Positions 6,645 through 15,759 are shown, counted from the stretch's first letter. The stretch: 61,500 nt of DNA from Pseudomonadota bacterium (GCA_023431055.1 JAEYXX010000175.1:1-61500), one strand, 5' to 3'. Numbers and translations are program-made. The notes: generated by a model from the sequence alone, not told the origin.

Positions 6645-9101
6645 ATGCAAAAACTCAAGCTGGTGATGATCGGCAACGGCATGGCGGGTGTGCGCACCCT
6701 CGAAGAGCTGCTCAAGCTCGCCCCCGATCTCTATGACATCACCGTGTTCGGCGCCGAGCCGCACCCCAACTACAACCGCATCCTGCTCTCGCCGGTGCTG
6801 GCCGGCGAACAGACCTTCGAGGAGATCGTGCTCAACGATCTCAACTGGTACGCCGATAACGGCATCAAACTGCTGCTCGGGCGCAAGGTGGTCAAGATCG
6901 ACCGCAAGAAGCGCTTGGTGATCGCCGACGACGGCAGCGAGGCAGAGTACGACCGCCTGCTCATCGCCACCGGCTCCAACCCCTTCATCCTGCCGATTCC
7001 GGGCAAGGATCTGCAGGGTGTGATCGGCTACCGCGATATCGCCGACACCCAGACCATGATGGACACCGCCAAGACTCATAAGCACGCGGTGGTCATCGGT
7101 GGCGGCCTGCTCGGCCTGGAGGCGGCCAACGGCCTCAAGCTGCGCGGCATGGACGTCACCGTGGTGCATATCGGCGACTGGCTGCTGGAGCGCCAGCTGG
7201 ATCGCACCGCCGGCGAGCTGCTGCAAAAATCCCTGGAAGACCGCGGCCTGAAGTTCCTCCTGCCCAAGCACACCGCCGAGTTGCTGGATAACGGCGAAGG
7301 CCGCGTCTGCGCGGTGAAGTTCAAGGACGGCGAGGTGATTCCCGCCGATCTGGTGGTGATGGCCGCCGGTATCCGCCCCAATACCGAACTGGCCGAGAGC
7401 GCCGGCATCGCCTGCAACCGCGGCATCCTGGTCAACGACACCATGCAGACCTTCGATCCGCGCGTTTACGCCATCGGCGAGTGCGCCAGCCACCGCGGCA
7501 TCGCCTACGGTCTGGTGGCGCCGCTATTCGAGCAGGCCAAGGTCTGCGCCAATCACCTGGCCCAGCTCGGTTTCTCCCGCTATCAGGGCTCGGTGACCTC
7601 GACCAAACTCAAGGTCACCGGTATCGACCTGTTTTCCGCCGGCGAATTCATGGGCGGCGAAGGTACCGAGACCATCACCCTCTCCGACCCTATCGGCGGC
7701 GTATACAAGAAGCTGGTGATCAAGGACGACGTGCTGGTCGGCGCCTGTCTGTACGGCGACACCGCCGACGGCGGCTGGTACTTCCGCCAGATCCGCGAGA
7801 ACCACAACGTCAGCGAGATCCGTGATCACCTGATGTTCGGCGAAGGCGCCATCGGCGACGTCGGCCACCAGGGTGCCGACAAGACCGCCAACATGCCCGA
7901 CAGCATGGAGGTCTGCGGCTGCAATGGCGTGTGCAAGGGCACTATCGTCAAGGCGATCCAGGAAAACGGGCTGTTCTCGGTCGACGAGGTGAAGAAGCAC
8001 ACCAAAGCCGCCAGCTCGTGCGGCTCCTGCGCCGGCCTGGTCGAGCAGATCCTGATCAGCACCGTTGGCGGCGCCGCCGACGTCAAGCCCAAGAGCGAGA
8101 AGGCCATCTGCGGCTGCTCCGACCTCAACCACGGGCAGATTCGCAAGGCGATCCGCGAGCAGCACCTGACGTCCATGGCGCAAACCATGGAGTTCCTCAA
8201 CTGGAGCACGCCCAACGGCTGCGCCACCTGCCGCCCGGCGCTCAACTACTACCTGATCTCCACCTGGCCGGGCGAGGCCAAGGACGACCCGCAGTCGCGC
8301 CTGATCAACGAACGCGCCCACGCCAATATCCAGAAGGACGGCACCTACTCGGTGGTGCCGCGCATGTGGGGCGGCGTGACCAACCCGTCCGAGCTTCGCC
8401 GCATCGCCGATGTGGCCGACAAGTACAACGTGCCCATGGTCAAGGTCACCGGCGGCCAGCGCATCGACCTGCTGGGGATCAAGAAGGATGACCTGCCGGC
8501 CGTGTGGAAGGACCTGGACATGCCCTCCGGCCACGCCTACGGCAAGTCCATCCGCACCGTGAAAACCTGCGTCGGCAGCGAGTTCTGCCGCTTCGGCACG
8601 CAGAACTCGACCCAGCTGGGCATCGACCTGGAGCACGACCTGTTCAACATGTGGTCGCCGCACAAGGTCAAGCTGGCGGTCTCCGGCTGCCCGCGCAACT
8701 GCGCCGAGGCCGGCATCAAGGACGTCGGCATCATCGGTGTGGACTCGGGCTTCGAGATGTACATCGGCGGCAACGGCGGGATCAAGACCGAGGTGGCCGA
8801 GTTCTTCGTCAAGGTGAAAACAGCCGAAGAAGTGCGCGAATACAACGCCGCCTTCCTCCAGCTGTACCGCGAGGAGGCCTTCTATCTGGAGCGCACCGTG
8901 CACTACATGCAGCGTGTCGGCATGGAGCACATCAAGAAGGCGGTGCTGGAAGACGAAGCCAATCGCAAGGCCCTGGCCGCTCGCCTGCACTATGCCCTGT
9001 CGTTCGAGCAGGACCCGTGGAAGGAACGCATCGAGACGCCGCAACTGAAGAAAGAGTTCGACACCATCAAGGTCGTGCAAATCGAGGAGGCCGCCGTATG
9101 A
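6645..9101 (+). CDS. nirB: Assimilatory nitrite reductase [NAD(P)H], large subunit
   Basis: This 818-residue cytoplasmic flavo-ironsulfur enzyme reduces nitrite to ammonium. In order it has an FAD/NAD(P)H oxidoreductase half (VMIGNGMAGVR near residue 5, AVVIGGGLLGLEAANG near 150), a BFD-type [2Fe-2S] domain (CGCNGVC near 424, CGSC near 458), a second BFD-like segment (ICGCSD, CATC), and nitrite/sulfite reductase domains. The siroheme/[4Fe-4S] cysteines lie in CVGSEFCRFG and SGCPRNCAEAG. The ATG at 6645 was preferred because AGGAG lies 9 nt upstream; an in-frame ATG at 6624 has no good ribosome site. Its stop overlaps the nirD start. Confidence 0.95.
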   Translation: MQKLKLVMIGNGMAGVRTLEELLKLAPDLYDITVFGAEPHPNYNRILLSPVLAGEQTFEEIVLNDLNWYADNGIKLLLGRKVVKIDRKKRLVIADDGSEAEYDRLLIATGSNPFILPIPGKDLQGVIGYRDIADTQTMMDTAKTHKHAVVIGGGLLGLEAANGLKLRGMDVTVVHIGDWLLERQLDRTAGELLQKSLEDRGLKFLLPKHTAELLDNGEGRVCAVKFKDGEVIPADLVVMAAGIRPNTELAESAGIACNRGILVNDTMQTFDPRVYAIGECASHRGIAYGLVAPLFEQAKVCANHLAQLGFSRYQGSVTSTKLKVTGIDLFSAGEFMGGEGTETITLSDPIGGVYKKLVIKDDVLVGACLYGDTADGGWYFRQIRENHNVSEIRDHLMFGEGAIGDVGHQGADKTANMPDSMEVCGCNGVCKGTIVKAIQENGLFSVDEVKKHTKAASSCGSCAGLVEQILISTVGGAADVKPKSEKAICGCSDLNHGQIRKAIREQHLTSMAQTMEFLNWSTPNGCATCRPALNYYLISTWPGEAKDDPQSRLINERAHANIQKDGTYSVVPRMWGGVTNPSELRRIADVADKYNVPMVKVTGGQRIDLLGIKKDDLPAVWKDLDMPSGHAYGKSIRTVKTCVGSEFCRFGTQNSTQLGIDLEHDLFNMWSPHKVKLAVSGCPRNCAEAGIKDVGIIGVDSGFEMYIGGNGGIKTEVAEFFVKVKTAEEVREYNAAFLQLYREEAFYLERTVHYMQRVGMEHIKKAVLEDEANRKALAARLHYALSFEQDPWKERIETPQLKKEFDTIKVVQIEEAAV

Positions 9102-9424
9102 ACTGGCTGGATATCTGCGCCCTGGAAGAGATCAACGTGCTCGGCTCGCGCATCATCGCCGGGCCGAAAGGCGATATCGCCATCTTCCGCACCAGTAACG
9201 ATGAAGTATTCGCCCTCGACGACCGCTGCCCACACAAGGGCGGGCCGCTGTCCCAGGGGCTGATCTACGGCAAGCGCGTGGCCTGCCCGCTGCATAACTG
9301 GCAGATCGAGCTGGAGTCCGGCGAGGCCGTGGCGCCGGATGTGGGCTGCGCTCACCGGCACCACGCCAAGGTGGAAAGCGGCCGTGTGCTACTGGCCCTG
9401 AACCAGGCCGAAAAGTGCTCATAG
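9098..9424 (+). CDS. nirD: Nitrite reductase [NAD(P)H], small subunit (Rieske)
   Basis: This 108-residue partner of NirB has a Rieske-type fold. The segments CPHKGG and CPLHNW match the Cys-x-His ... Cys-x2-His cluster pattern. It starts at the ATGA overlap with the nirB stop, which indicates translational coupling, with GAGGAGG just upstream. It is needed for full NADH-nitrite reductase activity in related bacteria. Length and position are normal for the family. Confidence 0.95.
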   Translation: MNWLDICALEEINVLGSRIIAGPKGDIAIFRTSNDEVFALDDRCPHKGGPLSQGLIYGKRVACPLHNWQIELESGEAVAPDVGCAHRHHAKVESGRVLLALNQAEKCS

Positions 9425-9428
9425 AACT

Positions 9429-9503
9429 GTAGGAGCCAGCTTGCTGGCGATGCTTTTCGCGGCCTGGATCGCCAGCAAGAACTCAGCGCCCCCTGGCGCC
9501 TAC
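9429..9503. repeat. REP-like palindrome between nirD and nitrate reductase
   Basis: The perfect arms TTGCTGGCGAT (9441-9451) and ATCGCCAGCAA (9468-9478) are nested inside GTAGGAGCC (9429-9437) and GGCGCCTAC (9495-9503). The GTAGGAGCCAGCTTGCTGGC type is common between Pseudomonas genes. It could stabilise the nirBD part of the message (inference). Confidence 0.75.
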
Positions 9504-9533
9504 AGCAAGCCGCAAACCACGGAGTCGAGCGCC

Positions 9534-12251
9534 ATGCCTACCCAAAGCCAAATCACCGCCTCCACCTGCTGCTACTGCGGCGTAGGCTGCGGCGTGCTGA
9601 TCAAGCACGACGGCGAGCAGATCCTCGGCGTCGCCGGCGATCCCAGCCACCCGGCCAACTTCGGCAAACTGTGCAGCAAGGGTTCGACCCTGCACCTGAC
9701 CGGCGACCTCGATGCCCGCGCCCTCTATCCCGAACTGCGTCTGGGCAAGGGCCTGGCCCGTACCCGCACGGACTGGAACAGCGCCCTGGACCATGCCGCC
9801 GCGGTGTTCGCCGAGACCATCCGCGAGCACGGCCCCGACAGCGTCGCCTTCTATATCTCCGGCCAGCTGCTGACCGAGGACTACTACGCCTTCAACAAGC
9901 TGGCGAGAGCATTGGTGGGAACCAACAATATCGACAGCAATTCGCGCCTGTGCATGAGCTCGGCGGTGGTCGGCTACAAGCGCAGCCTCGGCGCCGACGC
10001 CCCGCCCTGCTCGTACTCCGATATCGAGCAGAGCGACTGCCTGCTGATCGCCGGCTCCAACATGGCCTACGCCCACCCGGTGCTGTTCCGCCGTCTGGAA
10101 GAAGCCAAGGCGCGCCGCCCAGAGATGAAGGTGATCGTCATTGACCCGCGGCGCACCGACACCTGCGAACTGGCCGACCTGCATCTGGCGATTCTGCCCG
10201 GCACCGATGTGGCGCTGTTTCACGGCATCCTGCATATCCTGCTGTGGGAGGGCTGGATCGACCGCGCCTATATCGACGCCCACACAGAAGGCTTCGAGGC
10301 ACTGAAGAAGCTGGTGCGCGACTACAGCCCGGCAGTCACCGCCGACCTTTGCGGCATCAGCCTGGACGATCTGCAGCGCTGCGCCGAACTGATCGGCCGA
10401 GCGCCCTCCTTCCTCTCGCTGTGGTGCATGGGGCTGAATCAGTCCTCCTCTGGCAGCGCAAAGAACAGTGCACTGATCAACCTGCACCTGGCCACCGGGC
10501 AGATCGGCAAGCCCGGCGCCGGCCCCTTCTCGCTGACCGGCCAGCCCAACGCCATGGGCGGCCGCGAGACCGGCAGCCTGAGCAATCTATTGCCGGGCCA
10601 CCGCGAGGCCGGCAACGCCGAACACCGTGCCGAAGTCGCCGCCTACTGGGGCGTCGATGCACTGCCGGAGACGCCCGGCCTGTCCGCCATCGAGTTGTTC
10701 GATGCGGTGCACGACGGCCGCATCAAGGCGCTGTGGATCGCCTGCACCAACCCGGCGCAGTCGCTGCCGAACCAGAGCAAAGTGCACGAGGCCCTGGCTG
10801 CCTGCCCCTTCGTCGTGGTGCAGGAAGCCTTCTTCACCACCGAGACCTGCCGCTACGCCGACCTGCTGCTGCCCGCCGCCAGCTGGGGCGAGAAGGAAGG
10901 CACGGTGACCAACTCCGAGCGCCGCGTCAGCAATGTGCGCCGCGCCGTGCCAGCGCCCGCAGAGGCGCGGCCCGATTGGTCGATCACCTGCGACTTTGCC
11001 CGTCGCCTGGAAACGCTGCTGCGCCCCGGCCTGCCCGGCCTGTTCGATTTCGCCGACAGCGAAGCGCTGTTCGAGGAATACAAGCACCTGACCGCCCAGC
11101 GCGACCTCGACCTCTCCGGGTTGAGCTACGCGCTACTGGATAACCAAGGTCCCCAACAATGGCCGTTCCCGTCCGGTGCCCGCCAAGGTACCGCGCGGCT
11201 CTACGCCGACGGCCGCTTCCCCACCGCCAGCGGGCGAGCTCAATTCCATGCCGACCCGTACCGCGCGCCGAAGGAAAAGCGCGATGCGCGGTTCTCCCTG
11301 ACTCTCAACACCGGCCGCCTGCGCGACCAGTGGCACGGCATGAGCCGCACCGGCACAGCCGCGCGCCTGTTCGGCCATGTCGAGGCCGCCGTGCTCGGCC
11401 TGCACCCGGATGAGCTGCGTCGCCGCCGCCTGCAGGACGGCGACCTGGTCAGGCTGCGCAGCCGTCGCGGCAGCCTGATTCTGCCCGTGCAGGCCGACGA
11501 GTCGGTGCGCCCGGGCCAGGCCTGGCTGCCGATGCACTGGGGCGACCGCTTCCTCAAGGGCCTGGGTACCAACGTGCTGACCCAACCGGCCTTCGATCCG
11601 CTGTCCAAGCAGCCGGAGCTCAAGCATGCCGGCGTCGAGGTGGACAAGGTCGAGCTGCCCTGGCAGCTGTTCGCTTTGGTCGAGGGTGAGGTGCAGAGCC
11701 GTTTCGAGGCCCTGCGTCCGCTGTTCGAGGACTTCGCCTACGCCAGCCTCACCCCCACCGGGCGCGAGCGCCCAGCCCTGCTGATCCGCGCCGCCAGCGC
11801 CGTGGCGCCGCAGCCCGAGCTGCTGGCGCAGATCGACCGCCTGCTGGGTCTGAACCAGGGTCCAGTGCTGGCCTATGACGACCCGCGCCGCGCCGTAGGC
11901 AAGCGCGTGCGTATCGAGGACGGCCGCATCGTCAGCATCCGCCTGGCCGGCGAAACCGCCGCCAGCGAATGGCTCAGAAGCCTGTGGCTGGACGGCCAGG
12001 CCGACGCCGACCTGCGCCGCTGGCTGCTCGCCCCGGTCTCCGCACCGCCAGGCAACGCTGCCGCCAACACGCGCGGCAAGACCCTGTGCAACTGCCTGAA
12101 CGTCAGCGAAGGCGCGGTGTGTGCCGGCATTGCCCGCGGCCTGGATCTGGATGGCCTCAAGCAGGAACTCAAGTGCGGCACCAGTTGCGGCTCCTGCGTA
12201 CCCGAAATCAAACGCCTGCTGGCGCAACAGCCGGTGGTAGTGACTGCATAA
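9534..12251 (+). CDS. nasC: Assimilatory nitrate reductase, molybdopterin catalytic subunit
   Basis: This 905-residue cytoplasmic enzyme reduces nitrate to nitrite. An N-terminal [4Fe-4S] site (CCYCGVGC at 12-19, with C in FGKLCSKG) precedes the bis-MGD molybdenum domains. The likely Mo-ligand Cys is in NSRLCMSSA. A C-terminal BFD-type [2Fe-2S] domain (CNCLNVSEG ... CGTSCGSC) would accept electrons, as in Klebsiella NasA. The ATG at 9534 has GGAG 9 nt upstream. The symbol follows Bacillus use; the Klebsiella name for the same enzyme is nasA. It shares the operon with nirBD and cobA. Confidence 0.93.
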   Translation: MPTQSQITASTCCYCGVGCGVLIKHDGEQILGVAGDPSHPANFGKLCSKGSTLHLTGDLDARALYPELRLGKGLARTRTDWNSALDHAAAVFAETIREHGPDSVAFYISGQLLTEDYYAFNKLARALVGTNNIDSNSRLCMSSAVVGYKRSLGADAPPCSYSDIEQSDCLLIAGSNMAYAHPVLFRRLEEAKARRPEMKVIVIDPRRTDTCELADLHLAILPGTDVALFHGILHILLWEGWIDRAYIDAHTEGFEALKKLVRDYSPAVTADLCGISLDDLQRCAELIGRAPSFLSLWCMGLNQSSSGSAKNSALINLHLATGQIGKPGAGPFSLTGQPNAMGGRETGSLSNLLPGHREAGNAEHRAEVAAYWGVDALPETPGLSAIELFDAVHDGRIKALWIACTNPAQSLPNQSKVHEALAACPFVVVQEAFFTTETCRYADLLLPAASWGEKEGTVTNSERRVSNVRRAVPAPAEARPDWSITCDFARRLETLLRPGLPGLFDFADSEALFEEYKHLTAQRDLDLSGLSYALLDNQGPQQWPFPSGARQGTARLYADGRFPTASGRAQFHADPYRAPKEKRDARFSLTLNTGRLRDQWHGMSRTGTAARLFGHVEAAVLGLHPDELRRRRLQDGDLVRLRSRRGSLILPVQADESVRPGQAWLPMHWGDRFLKGLGTNVLTQPAFDPLSKQPELKHAGVEVDKVELPWQLFALVEGEVQSRFEALRPLFEDFAYASLTPTGRERPALLIRAASAVAPQPELLAQIDRLLGLNQGPVLAYDDPRRAVGKRVRIEDGRIVSIRLAGETAASEWLRSLWLDGQADADLRRWLLAPVSAPPGNAAANTRGKTLCNCLNVSEGAVCAGIARGLDLDGLKQELKCGTSCGSCVPEIKRLLAQQPVVVTA

Positions 12252-12258
12252 CCCTAGC

Positions 12259-12305
12259 GTGCGCTGTGCGCACCAACCCCAGATATTTTGGTGCGCATGG
12301 CGCAC
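12259..12305. repeat. Long inverted repeat between nitrate reductase and cobA
   Basis: GTGCGCTGTGCGCACCAA and TTGGTGCGCATGGCGCAC are complementary except for two positions, with an 11-nt loop. Each arm is itself partly palindromic (GTGCGCAC type). There is no T-run, so it is more likely a REP element or mRNA stabiliser than a terminator. Confidence 0.7.
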
Positions 12306-12322
12306 CCTGCGAGGAACCCGAT

Positions 12323-13066
12323 ATGAATGCAAAAGTCTGGCTGGTGGGCGCTGGCCCTGGTGATCCCGAGCTGCTGACCCTCAAGGCGGTCAAGGCGCTG
12401 AACCAGGCCGAGATCGTGATGATCGACGATCTGGTCAACCCGGCCGTGCTCGAGCATTGCCCGGGCGCGCGTATCGTCTCTGTGGGCAAGCGCGGCGGCT
12501 GTCGCTCGACTCCGCAGGCCTTCATCCATCGCCTGATGCTGCGCTATGCGCGCCAGGGCAAGTGCGTGGTGCGCCTCAAGGGCGGCGACCCATGCATCTT
12601 CGGCCGCGGCAGCGAAGAGGCTGATTGGCTCAACGCTCATGGCGTAGAAGTGGAGCTGGTCAACGGCATCACTGCCGGCCTGGCCGGTGCCACCAACTGC
12701 GGCATTCCCCTGACCTTGCGCGGTGTGGCCCGTGGCGTGACCCTGGTCACCGCCCACACCCAGGATGACAGCTCGCTGAACTGGCACGCGCTGGCGCAAA
12801 GCGGTACGACGCTGGTGGTCTATATGGGCGTGGCCAAGCTGGCGGACATCCAGGCTGGCCTGCTGGCCGGCGGCATGAGCATGGAGATGTCGGTGGCGAT
12901 GATCGAGAACGCCTCGCTGCCCGAGCAACGCGAATGCCGCAGCAACCTCGCGCGCATGCAGGACGATGCCGCAGCATTTGCTCTGAAAAGCCCGGCCATT
13001 CTGGTGATCGGCGAAGTCGCCCGCGCCTGCGGCGAGATCGGCATACCGCAACTTCTGCATGCCTGA
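12323..13066 (+). CDS. cobA: Uroporphyrinogen-III C-methyltransferase
   Basis: This 247-residue SAM-dependent enzyme makes precorrin-2, the precursor of siroheme and cobalamin. Signature segments are VGAGPGDPELLTLKA at the N-terminus, VRLKGGDPCIFGRGSEE, and GVARGVTLVTAHT. It is a single-domain SUMT and lacks the CysG oxidase/chelatase domain. Its place after nirBD and nitrate reductase makes sense because NirB needs siroheme. The ATG at 12323 follows GAGGA. A terminator lies right after the stop. Confidence 0.93.
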   Translation: MNAKVWLVGAGPGDPELLTLKAVKALNQAEIVMIDDLVNPAVLEHCPGARIVSVGKRGGCRSTPQAFIHRLMLRYARQGKCVVRLKGGDPCIFGRGSEEADWLNAHGVEVELVNGITAGLAGATNCGIPLTLRGVARGVTLVTAHTQDDSSLNWHALAQSGTTLVVYMGVAKLADIQAGLLAGGMSMEMSVAMIENASLPEQRECRSNLARMQDDAAAFALKSPAILVIGEVARACGEIGIPQLLHA

Positions 13067-13088
13067 GCAATCCAGGTTCTGCTTGCCT

Positions 13089-13115
13089 GCCCGCCGTCTC
13101 ATGGCGGGCTTTTTT
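13089..13115 (+). terminator. Terminator of the nirBD-cobA operon
   Basis: GCCCGCC-GTCTCAT-GGCGGGC is followed by six T residues, 22 bp after the cobA stop. Confidence 0.9.
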
Positions 13116-13120
13116 ATCTG

Positions 13121-13149
13121 GAAAAGAAAAACCCGGCCGAGGCCGGGTT
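13121..13149 (-). terminator. Terminator of oprF
   Basis: Read on the minus strand, AAACCCGGCC-TC-GGCCGGGTTT is followed by a T-rich tail. It lies just beyond the oprF stop and faces the cobA terminator. Confidence 0.85.
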
Positions 13150-13171
13150 TCTCCTTACAGCACCAGAAGCA

Positions 13172-14152
13172 TTACTGCTTGATCTGGGCTTCCACTTCGG
13201 CTTCAACGCGACGGTTGATGGCGCGGCCGGAGTCGGTGGCGTTGTCGGCTACCGGGCGGGTTTCGCCGTAGCCAACAGCGTTCACGCGGCTGCCGTCTAC
13301 ACCGTACTGGTTGACCAGCACGTTACGTACGGCGTTGGCACGACGCTCGGACAGACCCTGGTTGTAAGCGTCAGAACCGACGGAGTCAGTGTGACCTTCA
13401 ACGGTGGTGGTGGTCTGCGGGTACTGGTTCATGAAGTCAGCCAGGTTCTTGATGTCACCGTAGCTTTCTTCTTTGACGCGGTCCTTGTCGAAGTCGAACT
13501 TGACGTCCAGCTCAACGCGAACGGTTTCCAGAGCCGGCTCCGGAGCAGGCTCAGGCATCGGCTCAGGTGCAGCAGCTACGACCGGAGCCGGAGCAGGCTT
13601 GCTGCCGCCACCGAAGTTCAGACCAACACCCACGCCGGCTTGCCACTCGGTGTCGCCCTGGTCGATGTTGTACAGAGCGTCGACGCCGGCACGGGCGTAG
13701 AACATCTCGGTGAAGTAGTACTTGGCACCAGCGCCAGCGATAGCCAGGGTGGAGTGGTTACGACCACCGCTGTTGGCGTCGCCGATGCTCTGATGGCCGA
13801 AACCGGCAGAGACGTACGGACGCAGACCAACACCCGGCTGACCGAAGTGGTAGATGGCCTTCAGGTCGGTCAGGTTGCCCTTGATGTTCTTGCTGCCTTG
13901 CGAACCTTCGCCGCGCAGGTCGTGGTATTCGCCGTAGGACAGCGCCAGCTCGACGTCGTCAGTCAGGTAGTAGCCGATGCTGCCACCGAACAGGTTGCCT
14001 TCATCGTGAGCGAAATCACGCTGAGAGTCAGTGAAGTAGCGATTGACGAAGCCCTCCACCTCGACAGCGCCTTGGCCTTGCGCCAGCGCGCCGAAGGAGG
14101 TTGCGGCAACAATAGAGCCAATGACTACGCCCAAGGTGTTTTTTACTTTCAT
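13172..14152 (-). CDS. oprF: Major outer membrane porin OprF
   Basis: This 326-residue protein has a signal peptide (MKVKNTLGVVIGSIVAATS...ALAQ), an N-terminal 8-stranded beta-barrel, a Pro/Ala/Glu-rich linker (about 190-215) and a C-terminal OmpA-like peptidoglycan-binding domain (TVEGHTDSVG, NQGLSERRA, GYGETRPVADN). It forms slow-diffusing pores and ties the outer membrane to the wall. I find no cysteine in the whole protein, so the disulfide-loop insert known in P. aeruginosa OprF (about 350 aa) is absent. It follows sigX, and SigX is known to drive oprF in Pseudomonas; I could not assign a confident SigX promoter here. Confidence 0.96.
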   Translation of the reverse strand: MKVKNTLGVVIGSIVAATSFGALAQGQGAVEVEGFVNRYFTDSQRDFAHDEGNLFGGSIGYYLTDDVELALSYGEYHDLRGEGSQGSKNIKGNLTDLKAIYHFGQPGVGLRPYVSAGFGHQSIGDANSGGRNHSTLAIAGAGAKYYFTEMFYARAGVDALYNIDQGDTEWQAGVGVGLNFGGGSKPAPAPVVAAAPEPMPEPAPEPALETVRVELDVKFDFDKDRVKEESYGDIKNLADFMNQYPQTTTTVEGHTDSVGSDAYNQGLSERRANAVRNVLVNQYGVDGSRVNAVGYGETRPVADNATDSGRAINRRVEAEVEAQIKQ

Positions 14153-14260
14153 CCGTTAAATCCCCATCTTGGTGGTTAATAAGTCGCCGTTAACTTCAGT
14201 CGGCAACTTGGCGGCGATTTTATCAGGTTTCGCCACTCCCTTAGTGGTCGGGAAGCTGAA

Positions 14261-14851
14261 CTAAGTTTCGGAAGTTTCCGAAAATTTGTCCCGCAACCGA
14301 TCCAATGCGCGCTTGTAACGCATCTTCGTTGCGCTCAAGCCCATGTGCATGATGTCGGCAATCTCTTGAAACTCGAGCTCTGCGACAAAACGTAGCACCA
14401 GAATTTCGCGGTCGATCGGGTTGACGTGAACCAACCAGCGATCAAGACCGCCTCGCTCCTCGACTTTAGGTGTCTTCTCGTCGGAAGCTTCTTCGAGCGG
14501 ATCCAAACTCAAGGCGTCAATCAATCGACGCTTGCGCCGCTCTTTTCGATACTGAGTAATGCATTCGTTGTAGGTGATGCTATAGAGCCAGGTCTTGAAC
14601 TTGGACTTACCCTCAAAGTTCTTGAGGCCATAAAGAACCTTGAGCATCACCTCCTGACAGACATCGTCAGCATCCCTTTCGTTCCCCAGATAACGCGCAC
14701 AAACGTTAAATAATGTTCGCTGGTAGCGTCTCATCAACTCTTCATAAGCACGAGTGATGTGAAACAGCTCGTCGTGGGTGCGCGCCACCAGCTCTTCATC
14801 GGTGAGCTCGCGGGGGTCGTAGCGCGTGGGCAGGGCTTGAGCTTTGTTCAA
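14261..14851 (-). CDS. sigX: ECF sigma factor SigX
   Basis: This 196-residue ECF sigma factor has region 2 (DADDVCQEVMLKVL, FKTWLYSITYNEC) and region 4 (REILVLRFVAELEFQEIADIM, MRYKRALDRLR). The start is TTG, with protein sequence beginning MNKAQALPTRYDPREL as in other SigX proteins; no clear ribosome site is visible. SigX controls oprF, membrane fluidity and cell-wall stress genes in Pseudomonas. It is transcribed after cmpX, with a terminator-like hairpin between the two, and oprF follows 108 bp downstream. Confidence 0.95.
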   Translation of the reverse strand: MNKAQALPTRYDPRELTDEELVARTHDELFHITRAYEELMRRYQRTLFNVCARYLGNERDADDVCQEVMLKVLYGLKNFEGKSKFKTWLYSITYNECITQYRKERRKRRLIDALSLDPLEEASDEKTPKVEERGGLDRWLVHVNPIDREILVLRFVAELEFQEIADIMHMGLSATKMRYKRALDRLRDKFSETSET

Positions 14852-14882
14852 AACGAGTCGGGCCGACGGTCAGGACGAAAAG

Positions 14883-14909
14883 TGCCCGACAGGTCACGCC
14901 TGTCGGGCA
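14883..14909 (-). terminator. Terminator-like hairpin between cmpX and sigX
   Basis: TGCCCGACAGG-(5 nt)-CCTGTCGGGCA is a perfect 11-bp stem. On the minus strand it is followed by CTTTTC, a short T-run. It would end or attenuate transcription from cmpX into sigX, implying that sigX also has its own promoter. Confidence 0.7.
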
Positions 14910-14933
14910 GCTGCATAAAATAACAGATTGGCG

Positions 14934-15758
14934 TCAGCGACTGTTCACGCGTTGCTCGAGCATCACTCGATTGGCTACCGATACCAGCTCGCCGGCATCG
15001 GTCAACAGGGTGGTTTTCACTGTACCGATCTCTTCGATCTGGCCTTCGACCTCACCAACCTGCACTTGTTGCCCGACCTGGTACAACTCGCGCACATAGA
15101 TGCCTGCCAGGATCTGGCTGGCGATATCGCGGCTGCCCAGCCCCAGGGCCAGGGCGACCGCCAGACCGACGGAGATCAGCACGATGGCGATGACGTTGTT
15201 GAGCAGGTCGGTCTTGACCTCCAGTTGGCCGATGGCAACCGAGATACTGATGATGATCACCAGCCCCTGCGCCACGCGCCCCAGACCGTTGGCGTATTCG
15301 AGCCCCACACCTTCAGCGGCGCCGCGTACCAGGCTGCTGACCAGTTGCGCGAGCAGCACGCCAGCCAGCAGCACCAGCGCTGCGCCGAAGACCTTGGGCA
15401 GATACAGCGCCAGCACGTCGAGGGTTGCAGACACGCGCTGCAGGCCGAGCGATTCAGCGGCCGAGACCAGGAAGATCAGCAGAACGAACCAGTAGACGAT
15501 CTTGCCGATCAGCGTCGAAACCGACGCATGAATACCCACGCGAGCCAGCAGCTTGGTCAGCCCGGTGCCCATCATCAGGCGGTCCAGGCCAACCTTGCCG
15601 AGCAGCTTGGACAGCAGCGTGTCGAGCAACTTGGCGACGACGAAGCCGAGCAGCACCAGCACCAGCGCGACGAACAGGTTGGGAATGAATCCGGCAACCT
15701 TGGTCCACAGTGCGGTCATCGCGGAGATCAGGCTTTGGGTCCAGGGATCGAGTTCCAT
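14934..15758 (-). CDS. cmpX: Small-conductance mechanosensitive channel-like protein CmpX
   Basis: This 274-residue inner-membrane protein has five or so hydrophobic helices (LFVALVLVLLGFVVAKLL, IVYWFVLLIFLVSA, FGAALVLLAGVLLAQLV, GLVIIISISVAIG, VIAIVLISVGLAVALALGLG). A short MscS-like beta segment follows near the C-terminus (VGQQVQVGEVEGQIEEIG). CmpX is reported to affect membrane stress and SigX activity in P. aeruginosa (PA1775). The ATG at 15758 was chosen over an upstream in-frame ATG because it lies 1 bp after the crfX stop and has AAGG before it. Confidence 0.9.
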   Translation of the reverse strand: MELDPWTQSLISAMTALWTKVAGFIPNLFVALVLVLLGFVVAKLLDTLLSKLLGKVGLDRLMMGTGLTKLLARVGIHASVSTLIGKIVYWFVLLIFLVSAAESLGLQRVSATLDVLALYLPKVFGAALVLLAGVLLAQLVSSLVRGAAEGVGLEYANGLGRVAQGLVIIISISVAIGQLEVKTDLLNNVIAIVLISVGLAVALALGLGSRDIASQILAGIYVRELYQVGQQVQVGEVEGQIEEIGTVKTTLLTDAGELVSVANRVMLEQRVNSR

Positions 15759-15759
15759 T

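Noticed and set aside
7524..9080. 518-codon minus-strand frame within nirB
   Set aside because: It is antisense to a conserved enzyme with all its motifs on the plus strand.
14226..14231. GAAACC on the minus strand as a SigX -35 box of oprF
   Set aside because: No matching -10 element at 16-17 bp could be found, so the assignment is too weak.
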